NCBI RefSeq assembly: GCF_001640805.2
Contig: NC_066843.1
Location: forward strand, 3,284,380-3,348,379
Source of the DNA: Lates calcarifer
Lineage: Eukaryota; Chordata; Actinopteri; Centropomidae
DNA: 64,000 nt
Direction: 5' to 3'
A model generated the notes under the pieces. It made no database searches. It saw only the letters and a list, made by a program, of their open reading frames with translations, and was not told the origin of the DNA. Shown piece by piece: positions 1 through 13,798 of the stretch (position 1 is the first letter of the stretch; each line of letters starts with the position of its first letter). The position numbers and the translations under genes were made by a program.

Positions 1-679
1 TTTTACTGTAATGGAGTGTTTTTGCTTCAGTAAAGGATATGAGTACTTTTTCTAGCAGTTTAAAATGAAATCAAACTGTAGAGATGTTTTGATAATTTGC
101 TGCAAACAAACAAATCGCTGTTGAATTGTCAGATGAATGAATCTAACTAGAATACATTTCTATATTCAGGTTTTAATATTAATATTTGTCAGTGTTTTTC
201 CTCCCCCCTTTTCCCCCTGCCCCTTTAACTGAAACATCTCCAAGACACCCATTCCCTTACTGCTATAACGGATAATCTCTCTCTCTTTCCGTCCTCATTA
301 TGAGAAAACTGTTATACTTGGCATCAGAATTAACTGCTCGGCTGCTACTGAGAGCTAGAAAGAAAAGCAGAAGTGGGTCATATGCTTTAAGAGGAGAGGA
401 GAGGGGAAGGGAGGGGAGGAGGAAAAAAAGGGGGAAGAAGAACACAAATGCTGCTTGGGTGGGATGAAAGTACAGGTAGAGAGGAAGGTAAAAGGCTGAG
501 CACGAAACCAGGAGGATGAACGTCTGCCCCAAGCTTTTGAAATGAACCAGGTCAGTGAGTTGGAGCAGGAGGAAACTGGAAATTTGATTCTAGCTTATTT
601 AAAGAAAGTCATTTATTCTTCTGATTTGGTGGACGAATAACGTACAAAAACAGCTAAAACATTAACATTTCTTCTTGAC

Positions 680-1110
680 ATCTATTTAACAGTGGCAGCA
701 CAAGCACTCAGATCCTCTACTGAATTAGAAGTAACAATACCACAGTGCAGAAATACTTAAAATGATGCATTCAGAATATACTCAAGGTACCAAAAGTACT
801 CATTCTGCAGAGAGGCCCATTTCATAATCACATATATTACAGGATGGGCACATTTATGTTTTGGCATTACTTTAATGTTGTAGCTGTTAAAGTGAATTTT
901 AATGATTTGATTTACTGCAGAATAAATTAATCTAGAATATTACATCATAATTTATTAGCTAATTATATTGTGCATTAATAATCTGAATCTGCAAAGTCAC
1001 TAAAGATGTCAGATGAAAGTCGTGGAGTGAAGCATGACATGGAAATACAGTACAAGTACCTCAAATCTGTACTTCAGTGCAGTACTTGAGTAAATATACT
1101 CACTGTTCCA
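680..1110. repeat. Dispersed repeat with AAGTAC/GTACTT-rich body (family 1)
   Basis: Contains recurring motifs such as AAAAGTACTCA, CAGTACTTGAGTA and AAGTACCTCAAA, of a kind often seen in percomorph genomes. Related motifs recur in the claudin introns at 30880-31230 and 37190-37400. Family name and boundaries cannot be set without a repeat library. Confidence 0.5.
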
Positions 1111-1240
1111 GAAACTAACAATTAGTTGATTAATCAGTCAATAGACAGATAAGTGTAGAGAGGTATCTGTCATTTTTCAAACATAAACACCGAAACATTT
1201 GCAGAAATAATGCCACAATTAAGTAGTTAAATAAATATTT
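1100..1240 (-). repeat. Dispersed repeat with ATTAATCAGTCAAT signature (family 2), reverse copy
   Basis: An AACAATTAGTTGATTAATC-type start and an internal segment on the minus strand match the element seen at 11040-11310, 51980-52110 and 55075-55310. It looks like the teleost repeat built around ATTAATCGATTAATCG, recognised from memory. The copy is degraded. Confidence 0.5.
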
Positions 1241-2309
1241 AAAATATATAATTAAGAGCCACTGAGACAAGACAGAAATACAAAAAGGAATTAAGTGTCT
1301 TTAATGATATAGGCTACATTTGTACATTTCTACAGCAGACTTTCAGTAAGACTAACTGCCAATTAGAAAAAAAGACAGAGAAAGTTTTACCTGTAACAAC
1401 AGAAAAAAAAGATAAGATGTCAAAGGCTTTGAAATTAAATACTCAATGTAAATATTCAGTTCAGTATTTTGTCCCATTAAATAACAATAAAAAAACATGT
1501 AATAGTTTGAACAATCAATGTGAAATATAAATTACATTAAAGCACCTTTTTCAAGAATGAGAATATTAAAATAAATAATTGGCCTTTCCATATGAAGACA
1601 GTACATTTTCATGGTAGTAATGTAAGGCTGTGCAGTCACACTGAACACTCCTGTCCAATGATGTTAAATGGGTTCAACGTACAGAACATCATGCTCACGT
1701 GACTTCCACATCGACAGCAAATAACTCCGGTTACAATATAAACACCTATGAATGTGTGGCTCCATCATCAGTAACTACTGTAGGTGATGCACAACTAATT
1801 CTTCTGTTCTTTCCCTGGAAAAAAAACAAAGACCAAATAAATGACAAAAGTGAGTTACTCTGTGAGAAGATTGCCACTTTTTTTGTGATGTAACATGGTA
1901 ATATTGAAATGTGTCGCTTAAAACTTCCAACTAGGAGAACTCCCATTACAAAAGATGTCATGTTGTACTATCCTTCAATCCATTAAGCACAACTGGCCTG
2001 AAAAACACATATTGCAGTTTCTCCCACTCACTCGTCCACATGGGTACTCAACCGAGCAGCTGTGAAAAGCTGCAAGTCATGTCACACGTCATCACCGAGA
2101 AGAGTAATCCTAGAATATATATTGTTTCAGGTCTGGAAATCGTTTTACTGTACACTGTTCATGCACGAGCCTTTCATATATGCACTAATGACTAATGACC
2201 TTAGTTAAATCTGGCAGAGCGACAGTCACGCGATCAGGTACGACCACACACCTTACTTTGATCCCTCAAGACCTGCCTGCCAAATGCATGCACACACTCA
2301 CACAGAGCT

Positions 2310-2341
2310 AGACACACACACACACACGCACACACACACAC
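2310..2341. repeat. (CA)n microsatellite
   Basis: Alternating CA with one G interruption, 3' of kmt5c. Confidence 0.9.
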
Positions 2342-2765
2342 ATAGTGATAAAAGAGCTTACTGTGTGTATAAAAACGAGGGTAGACTGTTTCAACAGGTG
2401 CTTCAAAAAGTCACAAGAACATATCAAAGACTGAGGCACAAAGCTGCCTTTTTAAAACCCACTGATACAAGTACCAGCAACCAGTGACGCTGCTCCTGTC
2501 TCTACTGCCATATATAGAAAATTCATACAGCTATGTTACAGTACAGTAAGAGGGCTTTCTATGTTTACAGGGCCAAACCTCCAGTCACAAATATATTTAA
2601 TGCTCTGTTTTCTGAAATTTGGTATTCTCAGCAAATTTGTAGTGGCTATTTCATTTTTAAAAACTCATACAGTAAAACACGCTTTACATAAAACCCTGTA
2701 CAAGTCATTCATACATTAACAGTCCATCAAAATAATGATTTAGAAAAGTGTCAATCAGCCAGCGG

Positions 2766-2771
2766 GCTTTA
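2766..2771 (-). terminator. Candidate ATTAAA polyadenylation signal for kmt5c
   Basis: ATTAAA on the minus strand about 117 nt past the kmt5c stop. Other minus-strand ATTAAA/AATAAA hexamers occur further on (near 2595, 1302 and 612), so the 3' UTR may be longer. Weak support because such hexamers are common in AT-rich DNA. Confidence 0.25.
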
Positions 2772-2887
2772 ATAACTGGTAGACTATGAATTACCATGTT
2801 TACAAAAACATTTTGTGGCAGATACTGTATAATCCCCTTTGAGCAAAACAATGTTCAAATGTATGCAGTGACACCGGCAGATATAAA

Positions 2888-5800
2888 TTAATCCGAGTAC
2901 TGGAGATCTAAGTCTACTGTGCCGTCTGTCACCACCAACCTCACCCTCTTGGGTTTTGTGGCACCCATGGAGTGAGATGTTGTAACAGGTCCATAATGTG
3001 GTGGGCCCTGTTGTTCCCCTGGCTGGCACTGTTGCTGCATGTCCTTCCTACAGTGTTCATCCTGACCCTTAAGCCCTGAAAATCCACCCAAGGAGAAAGA
3101 CGCTGGGTTTGAAAGCTGGGGCCCACAGGGCTCGAGAACCAGCCGCCCTTGTGTGCCTGACGGCTCCATCAGGCAATGGTAGGTGTAGTTTGTTGAGCTG
3201 AGTCCGGGGTAACCATCCACCCCATCCCTGAGACCCAGGGTCAATGAATGATCGCCACTGAAGTTGAGTACGTAAGGAGGACCTTGATAGCCGTAAGGGA
3301 AAGAGGCTGAGGAGGTTGAGGACTGGCTCTTGTTTGCTGGTGCTGGCGTACCAGGAGGTGTACTGTGGGCCACTTGGGGGCTGTTGTGCTGAGACATGGG
3401 CGAAAGAGATGAGCCGAAACTGAAATCAAAGGGGTCTTGCTGAGTGTAACATGGCTGGTGTTTTTCGGAGCTTGACGGAGTGGACTTATCATGTTTCAAA
3501 CTCTTGTCTTGCGGCGATGAATAACCGTCAGACATTTTGCTAGGAAAGAAGAAGGGTCTTGGCAGCGCAGAAAAGTTTTTGTATGTCATGTTGATTTCTT
3601 CATTTTCGTGCTTATCAGATGACATCTTACTTTTACTAAAAGACTGAGGGAAAGAGGAGCTGGGTTTGCCGAAATGGAGGTTGGATCTGTTGTGGTGGGT
3701 GGAGGAACCAAGATGGCTGACATCTTTTCCAAACCCATGAACAGGCATGTTGCCCTTATGATGGCTGTCTATGCTAACTCCAAGTTTCTGACTCTGCTGG
3801 GTCTTGTCAATAGCACCTGATCTGGTACCGAGTGTTCTGGACACGACGGTTGGGCTGCCAGCAGCCGTGGTGTCTTTACAAGGTGCACTATACAAGTTCT
3901 GACTCTGGTTGCCCCCCTGAAACTTAAGCACCCTGTGAATAACAGTAGAGGTTTTCTCATGGAAGTTGAATGGATTGTCTGGAGGATTGGGATTTTTCAC
4001 AGTGAAGAGCTGAGGAGAGAGGAATTTGTTTGACATTTGAGATGTTGGGACGGACTTTGTCAAGCAACTCTGGGACACTCCTCTGACTGTGTTTGGCTGA
4101 CTACTGCTTGAAAACGACTGGGATTTACTGGGAATGGTCATACGGTGGAAGGGGCCCTGGGTTCTAAGGTTCGTCTGGACTTTGGAGTGGCTGGTGGTCG
4201 GCCTGACGTTGATGGAGGGCTGGGTAAAACTGACGGGATTTTGAGATGCAACAGAAGATGATGTTGCCCCAAACGACCGAGGCTTGCCGACTAAAGAAAA
4301 TGACTGATTTTTGAGGTCTTCTTTGCACAGCCTCATTCCTGGATTTTTACTCATAATTCGATCCTTAGCAGTAAAGTCAGAGTTGCTGAGAGCTGAAAAA
4401 CTAAAACTGGGGTTGGGTGGGTTTCTGTCTTTGGAGGTATCCTTCGCTTCACATTCCAGAGGAACAGAGTCACTTTTGGAAGAAATTAGACCTGGAAAAA
4501 ACTGAAGATCCTCACTGGTAAAGTTATTTCCTGGACTGGGTGGGCCAAGGTACGGTGTCTCAGTAGTCCATGTGTCAGACGGGCTGTGAGAGAGGGGACT
4601 GCTGAAAGGATCTGTGGGTGGATCCAGTGAACACAGATCTGATGGAGAAGATGGAAGTATGTTTTGTGGCTGGTAATAGCCCTCAAAGTTGAGACACTGA
4701 AAGTCCAGAATATCATCGCAGCAATTTGTGAAGCTGGGCTCACCAGTCAGCATATTATCTGCCGTTGTGAATGGAGGAAACTGGGATGGGGGCTGGATAA
4801 CAGAATTAGAAGCACTTGAACAGGTTGTTGGTTTTTCCAAAGTCTGAGATGAACACAAGCCTTCTGAGAGCCTGGAGAGACTGTTGTCAATTTGTTGGAG
4901 AGTGTGACTAAGACAAGTGGTGGGTGTTTCTACAAGCCCACACTTGCGTGTTCTCTCCATTTTGTGCCTCTGTTTCCTTCCTCCACTGTTCATCTCTGGC
5001 CTGTCAATGATTCTATCTGCAGCCGAGGATATAATTTCAGTTTTATTGTCACTTAGAGGGGAAGACAGAGACAGTGGTGATAGAGACAAGGAAAATGGTG
5101 GCGGTTCTGTTTTCAAAAGGGCTGAGCTGCTCTTCAGTCTCTGAGAGGATGGGCACTCTTCTTTGAGCTTGCTAAACTCAATACATCCTTTCTTTTGCTT
5201 TCCTAAAACATGATCCTTTATCTCTTTCTTAACTTTAGGCTCTACTTTAAGCTCAGTTTGTATGAGCTCCTCTTTGCTGTCCACCTCCCAAATATCCTCC
5301 GTCTTTCTGCGTAGTTTAATTACTGGTAATGGAAGACCATTTGAATCCAGTGCCGGCTCCTGTTTCTGTTGTGACCCAGTTTCAAACAGACAGCAATTCT
5401 GTACAAATCGGTCTTCAATTTTTGTTTCTTGGCCCACAGCTGAAAAAGGTTCCCTGTCATTTTTCTGACACTCCATTTTTTCAGGCGACTGTTTCACTGC
5501 AAGCAGACGCTCCCTATCAAGTTTCTCTTTAATTTCTACTTTGTCACTGGTAGATTCACTGGTTTCACATGCATTTTCAACATTTCTAGGGTCTTGGTCT
5601 TTATTTAATTTTGTGTCTGAGGAGAAAATTCTAACCTGCTTTTCACACAGCCTCTCGCCTCTCTTTTTCAAACGATGCAATCTGCTCTTTGACTTCTTAC
5701 TAGCCTGGACATGAGCCTGTGCTGCCTCCATTTCCATGTTTAATACCGATACAGAATCCATGATGGCTTTAAAAGGATCGCATGTCACCAGTTCATCTCC

Positions 5801-8800
5801 CTTTTCTGTTTTTAATGCCATATTTTCTAATCCTGCACTTTGCATCTCCCATACTCTACCTCTCCTCCTTTTGAAACGAATCTTAAAATTAAGGCCAGGC
5901 TTTGTCTCCTCCAAATCACTGTCTTGGGTTAACGTTTCCACCTCATTGTTCTTTTGAAATGTATTTTTTAGAGTTGGATTTTTAGTACAATGCTCTTGGA
6001 TTTTAGAGGGGTCCTCAGCTTGTTTGCCCTCGTCTAGCTTATCACTCTCTAGTGTCTGAGCACTGTCGATGTCGTCGTCTTCTTGATTCTCTACTTTACA
6101 CCTTCGGACTTTCCTCGATAAACAGCCTCGCTGAACTTCATTAGCTCTGGAGCGAAGCACTCTGTTAAAGCAGTTTTGTTTTGTGATCCTTTTGGGGGTT
6201 AACTTCTGGAGTTCTGTTCTTCTACATCTGCCTTTATTGTCTCTTTTTGCTTTGCTACTCTCCTCTGAACACAAGGTAAAGTCCTGTCTCAGCACTGCAG
6301 ACGAATTTAATTCAGCAGCCTCTTTAGAAGTTTGATCTGAGGCAGGATTTAAACCTTGTTCAGAGTCTATTTCCACAGAGCTGCGAAATGTACGTTTTTT
6401 CAGAGGTATGTTAGACTGTATGTGTGCCTGTGGATTGGTGTCTGGGTGCGCATTATTTGTAGCTTTTTCTGCAATTAGTGACTTATGAGGTAGTGGGTTG
6501 AGGCAGGTGGCCGGTGGGTCATTATGCCTCTGTGTTGACTGAAGCTGTAAACTGTCTTCACTCAATTCAGTTTTAAGTGTGGTTGGAACCTCTTTGCTTA
6601 AGTGTCCCTTGGTGCTTTGCTTATCTTCTGCTTTTGTTTTCGCCGCTCTGGGCCTCATCTTTCGTCTTTCTGTAATGCTCCTCTGCAGTGAACGATGGTA
6701 CCTACCTCCGTTTATTTCAGTTTGTTCTGCCTCCTCCTCAGCACTATGCATTTCTTTAGAGGCCGAGGTAGAAAGCCCTCTTCCTACAATATCTCCCTGT
6801 AATCTCTTGCCTATTAAGGGTTTATCTTTTCTTAAAATATCAGACAGCAAAACCTTTGCCTGCTTTATGACTATATCTTCTTCATGCCTACTTACTAGCT
6901 GTTTAGTCATACTGTTAACCATTTGTTCCGATAGTTTAACAACTCCCTCCTCGTTACATGAATCCTTTACTTTATTTTTAACACAGTGAATGTTAATTTG
7001 TCCTCTAGTTTTTTCACAGGATGCTACTTTACATTCAGTCTCTTTCACTTCTTCCAGGGTCCTGTTTCTTTTATATTCTATAACCGTTGGTGCAGCTTTT
7101 CTCTTTTCTCTCTCCCCTTCAATTTTGCCTTTGTCCTGCTGCTCTTTTTGTACACAATCTTTTTCTTCTTCTGACACCGTTTGTATTTCAATAACCTTGC
7201 CATCCCCCCTTTTCTGGCCGTGGCCTAAATCACCCACAGTTTCACTTGCATGTCGCTTCCTTAAATTTACTTTATCGACAGCCTTGAAAAACATTTCCCT
7301 CACCCCTCTGTTACCTTCAGCTGTGCAGATCTCTGATCCTCCTCCCTGCCTCTGCTGAGACCTGGACACTCTCTTTTCTGACTGTACTGTCAGAGTCGCT
7401 GGTCTAGGACACTGGCTCTGCCTGCTCCTTCCTCTTATCTCCACTCTTGCTTTCCTGTCTTCGGATGTCTTTTCTGCTCCTACACTTAGTGGCACTGATA
7501 ACCTTGTTAGATTGACTGTAAGGTATTGCTTCAGTGATATCAGTGGATTCTCCCCAGCTTTCTTCGATCCATCTGTGGCACGCTGACAAACTTCTGACAG
7601 GGATGAAGTTCTGATGGTCTTGTCCGCTGTTTTCTCAGCAGCTGGATTCTGAGCCATATCGCTGACACAGGATTCAACGCTGCTGCACTTGTTGCTTTGA
7701 CTTTCTGTGATTGCCTTTTCAGTCTTCTCTTGTTTTATTGCACTGCAGGTTTTGTCCACCTCAACAGTTGTAGTGTTATCTGTGTTACTGGACCCTGTCC
7801 GATGTGTGAGCACAGAGTGAGCCATGCTCCTCGTCCTCGAAGAAGTCCTAATGTGGACTACCTGCTTGTCCACCACTTTAACAGACTTCCCATTCAGGTC
7901 AGTGCTGTTTAGTGCAGGCCTACTTTTCTGATGCACTGACATGGAAGAATTTAGGGTGAAAGGCTTTAAGTTGACCTCACTGTTGTTGTTTTCTTCACCG
8001 GTGGAATTCAGTTCACTCAGCCGGATTTCTTTTGCTTCCTCCAGTTCTTGCAGCAAGGCCCGCTCTTTGCTGTTTGGATCCTTACAGTTGAGTAAGAAAT
8101 CCACTGAGTGGCGCCGTACTCTGATTCTGAGGTCCCTCAGTGTAACTTGGGACAAAAGTGGAACTGTCCGACGCTGTCTGACTGTAGAGGATTTCAATGG
8201 GTGCTTTCCTGACCGTCTGTGCTTCTCTCGTCTCCACTTCTTTGTTTGACTCAGTTTTCTGTTCTTCAAGGCATTTCTCCTCATCTGCTGGGTAAAGGAA
8301 TTCCTTGAGGGGATGGCTATGAAAGGAAGACAACAACAAAACAGTGGTTGAACTTGAGGTCGCTCTATACAAAGGCATTTCTTCTGCTGATGTGTATGTT
8401 TTCAGCACAACCAATCAATCATGTTTATTTCAAGAGCAACAAAAATTAAATTAAATTCAATTAAAAACCTCTAGCTACAGATATGACCTGAGTGGCTGAG
8501 TCCAGACCCTGAGCTGAGATGTGACTGTGGAGGCACATCAGTGTGATTTTAAATACCCAGTTCATTAAACTGCTTTAAATAATTTTCTGTGCTGTAAGCA
8601 ATTTACTGCATAGCAGATGCCAAGGTAGCCTGTGGTGCTAACAAAGCATGTGATGCTGAGAAGGGTGTGGGACTAGAGTTAACAAATGTACACAGTGTTA
8701 AGAGTGTACAAAAACTACACTGACTGTGAAAAACATCGAGCAGGTTTCAGCTTATTTTCTCGTTACCAGGAAGCAGCCAGGCATGTCTACTGTGGGAGAA

Positions 8801-11800
8801 TCTTTACAGCAGCACTGCAACATATTACAAATGGGATGATTCTACCGTATCAGCTGAAACCTGTGCTTTACACAAATATAAAATATTATATTATTATATT
8901 AAATCATCGGTCCAGATAACTTTAAGTGGCTTAATAACCTCTGACAGACAACTTTAAAGAGATCTGACCAAAGCTAATTAAGAGTTCCCATCTACTGTAA
9001 TTGTTTGTGGTCTCACTTGTTAATGTTTATGATGCTCTTTTGTCTGTTTCCAAAGAAGTAGTCATCTAATTACTTTAAAGCCTACATGATAAATCCTTTG
9101 TTTTCCTATGATTACATAAGCATATGCAGGCTAATTATAACCAAACAGATAAAAACAAAAAGAAAAGTGAAGTGTTTGAATATTAGCAGCAGTCTCAGTA
9201 AACATGTTTGCAGAGTGTATCTTATGTGGAGTCTTTTGATCAAGCTTTTTCCTTAAAAAAAAAAAAAAGGTTCATGATACCTTTGAGCTCACTGCTTCAG
9301 TATAGATCATATTTCAAACATGCATTTGTCCAGGCGCTGGATGATTGCATTCACAGTAATTACAGAGCCATTCTCCGCTCCCATCTGTTTCCAGAGACTG
9401 AGATAAAGTTGCTCATTAACACTAACTGACTGCATTAGCTGAGCTGGTTTCTGGTCCAACATTGTGCAGAGATGTCCAGTGGACTTTACTGATTTCTCAG
9501 CAGGAGATAATGTAATGCTGATTTTCACCTATTTAGCAATGTTAAATCAATCTGTTGAGGTAACAACAAGCAGTGAAACCAGCCTTTTAAAAAGGTTTAA
9601 GGACATTCTGTTGTCTTCATTTTGATGTCCTGTAGTTTTAAAACTGAAATCCCAGTGTGGTTTGTACGAATTTTGAGCTGACTGGACCTTTATGAACGAG
9701 CAGTGCTGATTGTCCTTAAGGCTTTGAATCTGATGGTGCTCCTAACAACCACTGAAGTGACTAACGCTGTCGAGCTTTGACTATTACAAGCTGTTTCCCC
9801 TTGACATTACTGGTGTATAATTACACTGTACAACTAACAATCCTGTTAGTTTGTTTGGAGCCTCTGGTGCTGACAAGGCTTTACGAGAGAACACAGGAAT
9901 TTTAAATACTTTTTAGCTTTCTATGATTATTACTATTATTATTTTGGCTGATTTGAGAAAGATACTTTTCAGAGAAAATCCTAAACCGGTTACCTTTAAA
10001 GATACCTGAGTGTATTCCTGGTGTAATCGGCCTAGTAGGAAAGTGACCCTTCTCTCTGTGATGACGAAGATATCTCTCTCTCAGGCGGTACTTCTGCCCC
10101 ACAGGGTCCTTTGTCTCTTCACATTCAGGCTGCTTCCCTCTGTGTCTGAAGTGACCCTCTCCATTCCTAAGGAACAGTAAAAATTAAAAAAGGAAATTTA
10201 AGTTAAAGCCGATTAAACCCTTTTTTTCATATCTGAGAAACAAAACCTTCAGTTTTGAGCAGAAACGAAGCTACACTGAGGATAATGTCTGATCAGATGA
10301 TGGACACACCTCTCACAGGTGCAGCATTCACACATTTCATTGCCTTCGCCAAAAAAGCTGGCACCATAGTAACACGTGATCTCCTCCCCAGGTGAGATGG
10401 GTCGAATCACTTCTACCCAAGCGATATTCTTCTCACCAGGGACGAACTGGGCGGGTGAAAAAAAACAGAGCAAAGGACAAAGACAAAGGTTGGTTGGCCC
10501 ATGGGATATAACAAAACAGCAGTTAGGAAACACAGTTTTTAAAATGCAAAATGTCACAATGATAAATCTTACTGGATTACGCAGATAAGATGTAACACAT
10601 TGATCATTTCAATTTGTTGGAACTCTTTAGTGCGTGTGATAAATGGATATAAACGATTACCTTGCAGTTTGGTTTGCAGTCTTCAACCCAGAAGGACGAA
10701 GACACAGAGAGAAAAACACAGATAAAAGATTTCAAATTATTAATTCAATCACAGCAGTGAATGAAGGACAGCATTTTTCTGATCAGCTGGCTTGTACTGA
10801 ATTCATTTTGCAAAGGCTCAAAAGCTAAGCTGATTAACTCTCAAACATTATTAAAAGATCTTGTCAAAATCTGGCCTGAGTGGACCGAAGAATTAACTCA
10901 AATTTCACTGGATCTTTTGCCCAAATTACAATTCAGTCCACACAGCTGACTGACATGTGGCCTGTGAAGAGCAAGCTGCATGTGCTACACACTGAGCGAC
11001 GGCTGCAAATAACAAGTAAAATAAAGATCATTTTCATTTCCGATTTGTGTATTAATCAATCATTTGGTCTATAAAACATCAATAAAAAGTAAAAATTGTC
11101 AATCACAATTTACCATGGCCCAAGCTGACCTTGTTTTGTTTAACCTATGGTCCAAAATCAAAAAATATTCAACTTATTGTCACATTTTAGAAGCTGGAAT
11201 CAGTGAGTTTTTGTTCAAACAATAAAATTATTCAGCAAACATTAAAATTACTGCAGAATAATTTTCTGTTGATTGACTGACCTGTTTGTCGACTAATCAT
11301 TTCAGCACTACACAGGGCACATTTTTGATATGTGACTGTATTTATGAGTCAGATTCAGTCATGGCTACAAAAAACATTCTGGTGCTAATTCTGCTCTCAA
11401 ACAAACAGGATGAAAAAATGTAACTTTCCCAATGTGGATACAGATACAGCATCTACATGACACCTAAAGGCCTAATCAGTAATTGCTGACCATATAAACT
11501 GAAAATATATCACTTAAGTTTGAATGACATGAAAAAAAAATCTGCATTTTGTGAATCTCATAGTTGAAATTCTAAGGCTTTTTCAGTAATGTCAGTAATC
11601 AGCTAGCATCACAAAATAATGTAATAGGACTTAACTGCTGTGTAGTGTGAATGCATGTAATAAAAGACCTGTAAATACATTTTAAAGCAATAACAACTTC
11701 CAATCTTGTGTTCTGATTGTTGCCATATGCATTACCTTTTATTGTCATCTGGATTACAGACTGAGCTTTTCAAAATTAGCTCCTGGTGAAATGCTCTGCT

Positions 11801-13798
11801 GATGAAACTCACAGGCAAGCGCTCCTATCAGCTATGAAAATTCAGAATTGGTACAGCTGTGTGTGCGTGTGTGCGCTAGGAAAGAATGAGTCATGAATGC
11901 AAACAAACTCACCATGGTTAATGAAAGCTGCAGGCCCGAGCCAGAGCTGAGCGCAGCGTTTGCGTGTGGAATACATCACACTGAAGTCATTGACTCCTGC
12001 CCTCAGCACGGCACTGTCGGTGGGGCTCAGCTCTGCTATGCAGCCCAGCAGGACCTCCACCCGCTCTCCTGCAAACCTGCAGAATAACAGTTTGAGCGTC
12101 ACGTAGCTCACAATTCAAAATACACAGTCCGGCAGCAGCTGTTGTTCAGCTACACGCTGCCTTCACAAATACATTGTTAAACGTGTGAGTGATTACCAGT
12201 GCCTCGTTGAGGTTATCTTTGCTCCATTGGTCTCTGAGGAGTATCTGTCACAGGACTCTATTTTGACACCGCTATCCAACAGGAAGGCACTGAGGTAGCG
12301 ATACACCTACAGACATCACAGGTGGTTTAGATTGTGGTCTCACATTCAAGTGACAAATTCAAGAATTGATGGTAGCTTCCTGAGACCCTGACACAAATAC
12401 CAAGAGAGGCTTAGAAGCACAAAAGTCATTGTAAAACATAGATTTTTATATTTTGTGATTTTATGTTTGTAAGTTTAAACATGAGCCCACATGTTGTCTC
12501 AGCAGCTCCTGTCGATGGCTTCCCAAAGCACTGAAGTAGTCACCAGCCAGTTCGCCCACCGTCAGCGCCTCGAACGTAGCATTGAAGTCATGCGTACGCT
12601 GAAAACGCAACAGCGTCTCTTTGAGGTTACCCCATCGCCGGATCTCAGGTGGGGGACTAAAGAGGAGAGAAAGGCAGATAATGGTACATAAGAGAAGCAG
12701 AAACAGTCATGTGACAAAGTCTAAACATAGTCTGTGTTAGTCCAAGGCGTGCTGGTGTAAAATGCTATTTTTAACCCTGAATTTTAGATGTTGATTTCAG
12801 GAGACTGCTCCACCATGTATCCTTTAAATCCTTAAAACATCCCTGTGCTCAGAGCTGTGACTGTATTTCATACACATTCAAACAGTCATTAATGGTAGAT
12901 TTTTCCCTCCACAGAAAATCCACTTACATCACACTTGCAGGTGGCCACAATGCACTGGAAACAGAAAGCATCAATCATAACAGGCTTCACGTGTGAATAG
13001 GGAAGGTTTGCATGAGCATCTTGTCTGTTTTCCCTTGAGTCAAAGTTTTAACAGCTATTAAAGTGTGTGTAATCCAATTGTTGTGCAGAGCCAGACGATA
13101 GTTTCCAGTACACCAACTATAACTGTAGATGGAGTGGACAGAGTACAGGAATTGTGCTGAACTGCACATTGAACTGGGGTCTTTTGAATTAATAAAGGTA
13201 GTAAAACACTAATATTTCATTCCATAGACTCTCATTTTATAAACAAAGATGTTTAACTCCTGTCTGTATAGAAGACAACCTTTAGGGTATGTAATGGCAT
13301 TTGTTACATATCCCTGTGAGCATTCACTCAGTTGGCAGTTCATTAGTCTGAGTCTAATACACCAGTCTGTTTAATGTAATACAGTTCAAAGGCACCACAG
13401 ACTACAGCCCCAGAAATGATCATTAAGTTGAAATAAACACGATTTCAATAAAAACTGAATATGATAAACTTTATTTATAACAGGACTCCTGTATTAGGCT
13501 GCACTAGTTTTAGCCAGGTGTCTCTGCTGACCTGAAAAATGAAAGCACAACAAGTCTAAACAGAAAGTGAAAGATCTGTATTGATGTGGAAACGAAACAG
13601 AAGCGAATAGTAAACATTTGATGAAACACTGACACGCTCGAGTGAACACTGGACTACAGGAATGTGACACTGTTTGACAGGTTACCTGATGTTCATTTTG
13701 TGGGTGCTGAAGCCCAGCAAAGGGTCCAGCACCAAACCGGTGGCCAGGTCATCGGTCTCACACAGCTCCTTCACACTCATTCTAGTGCATCCGTCCAT
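2888..13798 (-). CDS. kmt5c: Histone H4-lysine-20 methyltransferase, KMT5C/SUV420H2 type, with giant C-terminal exon
   Basis: Eight coding exons read on the minus strand: 13798-13686, 12656-12491, 12306-12197, 12076-11913, 10680-10661, 10446-10310, 10166-10006 and 8316-2888. All have GT-AG borders, and the 6,300 nt sum is in frame (2,099 aa plus stop). Exon 1 carries the family N-terminus ([21 protein letters not shown]). The SET domain lies at about 100-235, with INHDCKPNCK at residues 182-191, GEEITCYYG at 211-219, and post-SET cysteines at 230-235 (CECCTC). SUV420H enzymes di- and trimethylate H4K20 in heterochromatin. KMT5C rather than KMT5B is inferred from [16 protein letters not shown] and the C-terminal [16 protein letters not shown], which match KMT5C better. 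The last exon encodes residues 291-2099: basic, Lys/Glu/Ser-rich, probably disordered, then Ser/Pro-rich. Human KMT5C is about 460 aa, so this tail is exceptional. The identity of residues 302 to about 2,070 rests only on the open frame. Confidence 0.9.
11040..11310 (+). repeat. Dispersed repeat (family 2), forward copy in a kmt5c intron
   Basis: Starts with ATTAATCAATCATTTGGTC, followed by TATAAAACATCAATAAAAAG, a TGTCACATTTTAGAAGCTGGA segment, and an ending with TTGTCGACTAATCATTTCAGC. The order of these blocks is the same as in the copies at 55075 and (reversed) 51980. It lies in the intron between the fourth coding exon and the 20-nt exon. Confidence 0.6.

Larger units (their letters stand above)
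1..2765. other. AT-rich flank, possible distal kmt5c 3' UTR; no gene recognised
   Basis: No ORF with recognisable protein content. It contains a GA/CT-rich tract (about 385-450), dispersed repeats (680-1240) and a CA repeat (2310-2341). Its first part is intergenic or belongs to a neighbour outside the window. Confidence 0.5.

Noticed and set aside
6579..7358. Plus-strand ORFs of 122-136 aa opposite the kmt5c last exon
   Set aside because: Shadow frames of the long coding exon; Ser/Phe-rich as expected from antisense of Lys/Glu-rich coding.
2888..8316. KMT5B (SUV420H1) identity for the methyltransferase
   Set aside because: [16 protein letters not shown] and the terminal KR-RLVV-DGT-DLD fit KMT5C better than KMT5B. 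The protein length fits neither.
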